From: Actinomycetes bacterium
Lineage (GTDB): Bacteria > Actinomycetota > Actinomycetes > Mycobacteriales > Micromonosporaceae
Assembly (NCBI GenBank): GCA_021793335.1
Contig: JAJYSW010000205.1
Coordinates: 1 to 5,767 of the forward strand
Length of the DNA: 5,767 nucleotides
Direction: 5' to 3'
A model generated the notes under the pieces. That model ran no database searches. It was not told the origin of the DNA and saw nothing but the letters and a program-made list of their open reading frames with translations. This document shows, piece by piece, positions 4,751 through 5,767 of the stretch (position 1 is the stretch's first letter; every line of letters starts with the position of its first letter). The position numbers and the translations under genes were made by a program.

Positions 4751-5431
4751 CTATTTGAGCAGGTCGGTGCGCCGCCGCCTTCGTGCGTGGCGCCATGCGG
4801 CCAGGCGGGACCGGAAGACTCGAAGGAGCAGCACTGCCGTCAGTGCGGCGCCGGCCCAGAACCAGGGGTCATCGATCCAGTAGCCGTGCTGGTTTATGCC
4901 GCCGGTGAGAAGCCCCAACAGGATGGCAAGTGTCACGAGCAGGATCATCGGCGGAGCGTGCCGCAGCCGTTGCCTGGCCAGTGGAACGGTCCATAGTGCA
5001 TGGCCTGTGATCAGGCAGAGGGTCAACGCGGGGAAGGCGATCGCATGGCCGTGGGCGTCGGCAACGAGGGCGGGTACGGCGACGACGGTCGTCGTGAGGT
5101 AGACGATCGCCCAGCGTCCCCACGTGATCAGCCGCAGTTGCCGCCGCAATGGCAAGTCCCTGCCGGCGTCCACAACGGCCCGCCCGGCGGCGCCGCCGTC
5201 CCGGTGCACCGTGCCGAAGGGAGTGACGAAGCCTGCGAGCTGCGCCATGGCCGAGGCGATCCGCGAGTACATGCCGCTGTCGACCGAGATGGCGTACCAC
5301 TGGACCGCCGTACCCGGCAAGAGGCCGAGAACGAGGAGGACGAAGAGCGTTGCGAGGTAGGGTCGGGGCCGCTCGGGCGTGCCGAATCGCGGCGTTGAAT
5401 GGTGCGGATTCCGCTGGGGCGGTGGGGCCAT
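4751..5431 (-). CDS. Uncharacterised membrane protein with about five transmembrane helices
   Basis: I do not recognise this 226-residue protein. A proline/arginine-rich N-terminal segment (1-24) leads to hydrophobic stretches at about 25-48, 107-124, 130-151, 161-179 and 190-206. They are joined by a longer soluble section at 50-105 between the first two, and the protein ends in a strongly basic tail (R-H-A-R-R-R-R-R-T-D). By the positive-inside rule the C terminus is probably cytoplasmic. No catalytic motif, nucleotide-binding site or cysteine pair is visible. Third-position G/C bias supports real coding. The ATG used here has no good ribosome site, and the conserved part may begin later; the next in-frame Met is residue 54, which would lose helix 1. 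It is convergent with arsR and separated by over 570 bases, so no functional tie to the arsenic cassette is indicated. Confidence 0.7.
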   Translation of the reverse strand: MAPPPQRNPHHSTPRFGTPERPRPYLATLFVLLVLGLLPGTAVQWYAISVDSGMYSRIASAMAQLAGFVTPFGTVHRDGGAAGRAVVDAGRDLPLRRQLRLITWGRWAIVYLTTTVVAVPALVADAHGHAIAFPALTLCLITGHALWTVPLARQRLRHAPPMILLVTLAILLGLLTGGINQHGYWIDDPWFWAGAALTAVLLLRVFRSRLAAWRHARRRRRTDLLK

Positions 5432-5530
5432 GGGCGCACGGGCTCATTCAATTCGTGGCGGGCGGGAGGGGCGATGCCTGCTCGGAGTCCAGCGGCAGTG
5501 TCGGTTTCTCCCCGTCTCCGTGCGGCTTAC

Positions 5531-5548
5531 CCGAATAATCTTACTCGG
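5531..5548. promoter_or_regulatory. Imperfect AT-rich palindrome, operator-like
   Basis: CCGAATAAT and CTTACTCGG match as inverted halves at seven of nine positions. The site is unusually AT-rich for this region and lies 100 bases upstream of the membrane-protein start, so it could bind a regulator. No regulator gene is adjacent in the window. Confidence 0.3.
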
Positions 5549-5691
5549 ATTCAGAGGGTGGGGGTGAGGCCCCTTGTGCCAGTCGAGGCGAGTGCTGCTG
5601 CCTGTATTCACAGGCGAGGTTCTTCTGCCTGACCTGGTGCCGCGGGTGGCGTCTTGGGGCGCCTCTCACGCTGCTCGGCGTCGGCCTCCCC

Positions 5692-5727
5692 GTTCGGTGC
5701 GGCGGCCGCATGGTCACCGCACCGAAC
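5692..5727. terminator. Perfect 11-bp stem-loop near the window end
   Basis: GTTCGGTGCGG (5692-5702) and CCGCACCGAAC (5717-5727) are exact reverse complements around a 14-base loop. The length suggests a terminator for a gene lying beyond the right edge on the minus strand, or for any transcript crossing it. There is no T-tract on either side, so the class is uncertain. Confidence 0.45.
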
Positions 5728-5767
5728 CGGTCACGAGGCCGTGCCGGAAGGGGCGAGCGGCTCCGTG

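Larger units (their letters stand above)
5432..5767. other. Region upstream of the membrane-protein gene, no gene seen
   Basis: No frame here has a recognisable motif and credible start on either strand. The stretch contains the imperfect palindrome at 5531-5548 and the hairpin at 5692-5727, and probably the promoter of the minus-strand membrane gene, though I could not assign promoter hexamers. Confidence 0.45.

Noticed and set aside
1..5767. CRISPR array or tandem repeats
   Set aside because: No regularly spaced direct repeats were seen anywhere in the window.

Overview
The window is GC-rich (roughly two thirds G+C) with strong G/C third-position bias in its real genes. It carries actinobacterial-type genes: a Streptomyces-like TnpB element end, ArsO-type flavoprotein, leaderless-looking regulator and a tRNA gene without encoded CCA. 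A Streptomyces or close actinomycete chromosome is the most likely source. It reads as an accessory region, where mobile-element debris surrounds a small detoxification cassette.

Left part (1-820). The window opens inside the 3' end of a tnpB gene of the IS200/IS605 or IS607 type. Its right end and putative omega RNA scaffold run to about position 283. That end abuts a broken IS3-family orfA read on the minus strand, whose conserved pieces lie in three different frames. An intact tRNA-Pro(TGG) gene follows (694-767), with a hairpin terminator (793-820).

Middle-left (821-1391). No convincing gene was found. A degraded C-terminal piece of an IS3-family orfB lies on the minus strand (about 1109-1320), and there is a perfect 16-bp palindrome (1014-1029).

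Centre (1392-4212). This is a divergent cassette. On the minus strand an ArsO-type FAD/NAD(P)H monooxygenase (2691-3776) is followed six bases later by an MFS exporter (1392-2684). On the plus strand lies an ArsR/SmtB repressor (3845-4174). A perfect 10+10 palindrome (3781-3802) sits in the 68-bp divergent promoter, four bases from the arsO start, and is the best operator candidate. The repressor lacks the classical ELCVCDL site and instead has Cys98, Cys99 and Cys108 near its C terminus. The inferred logic is that a soft trivalent metalloid (arsenite, antimonite or a trivalent organoarsenical) releases ArsR. ArsO would then oxidise or otherwise convert the compound, and the MFS protein would export the product. 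No ArsB/Acr3 pump or ArsC reductase is present in the window.

Right part (4213-5767). A roughly 540-bp gene-free stretch with strong hairpins precedes a minus-strand gene for an unrecognised five-helix membrane protein (4751-5431). The last 330 bases hold two palindromic elements but no gene I can support.
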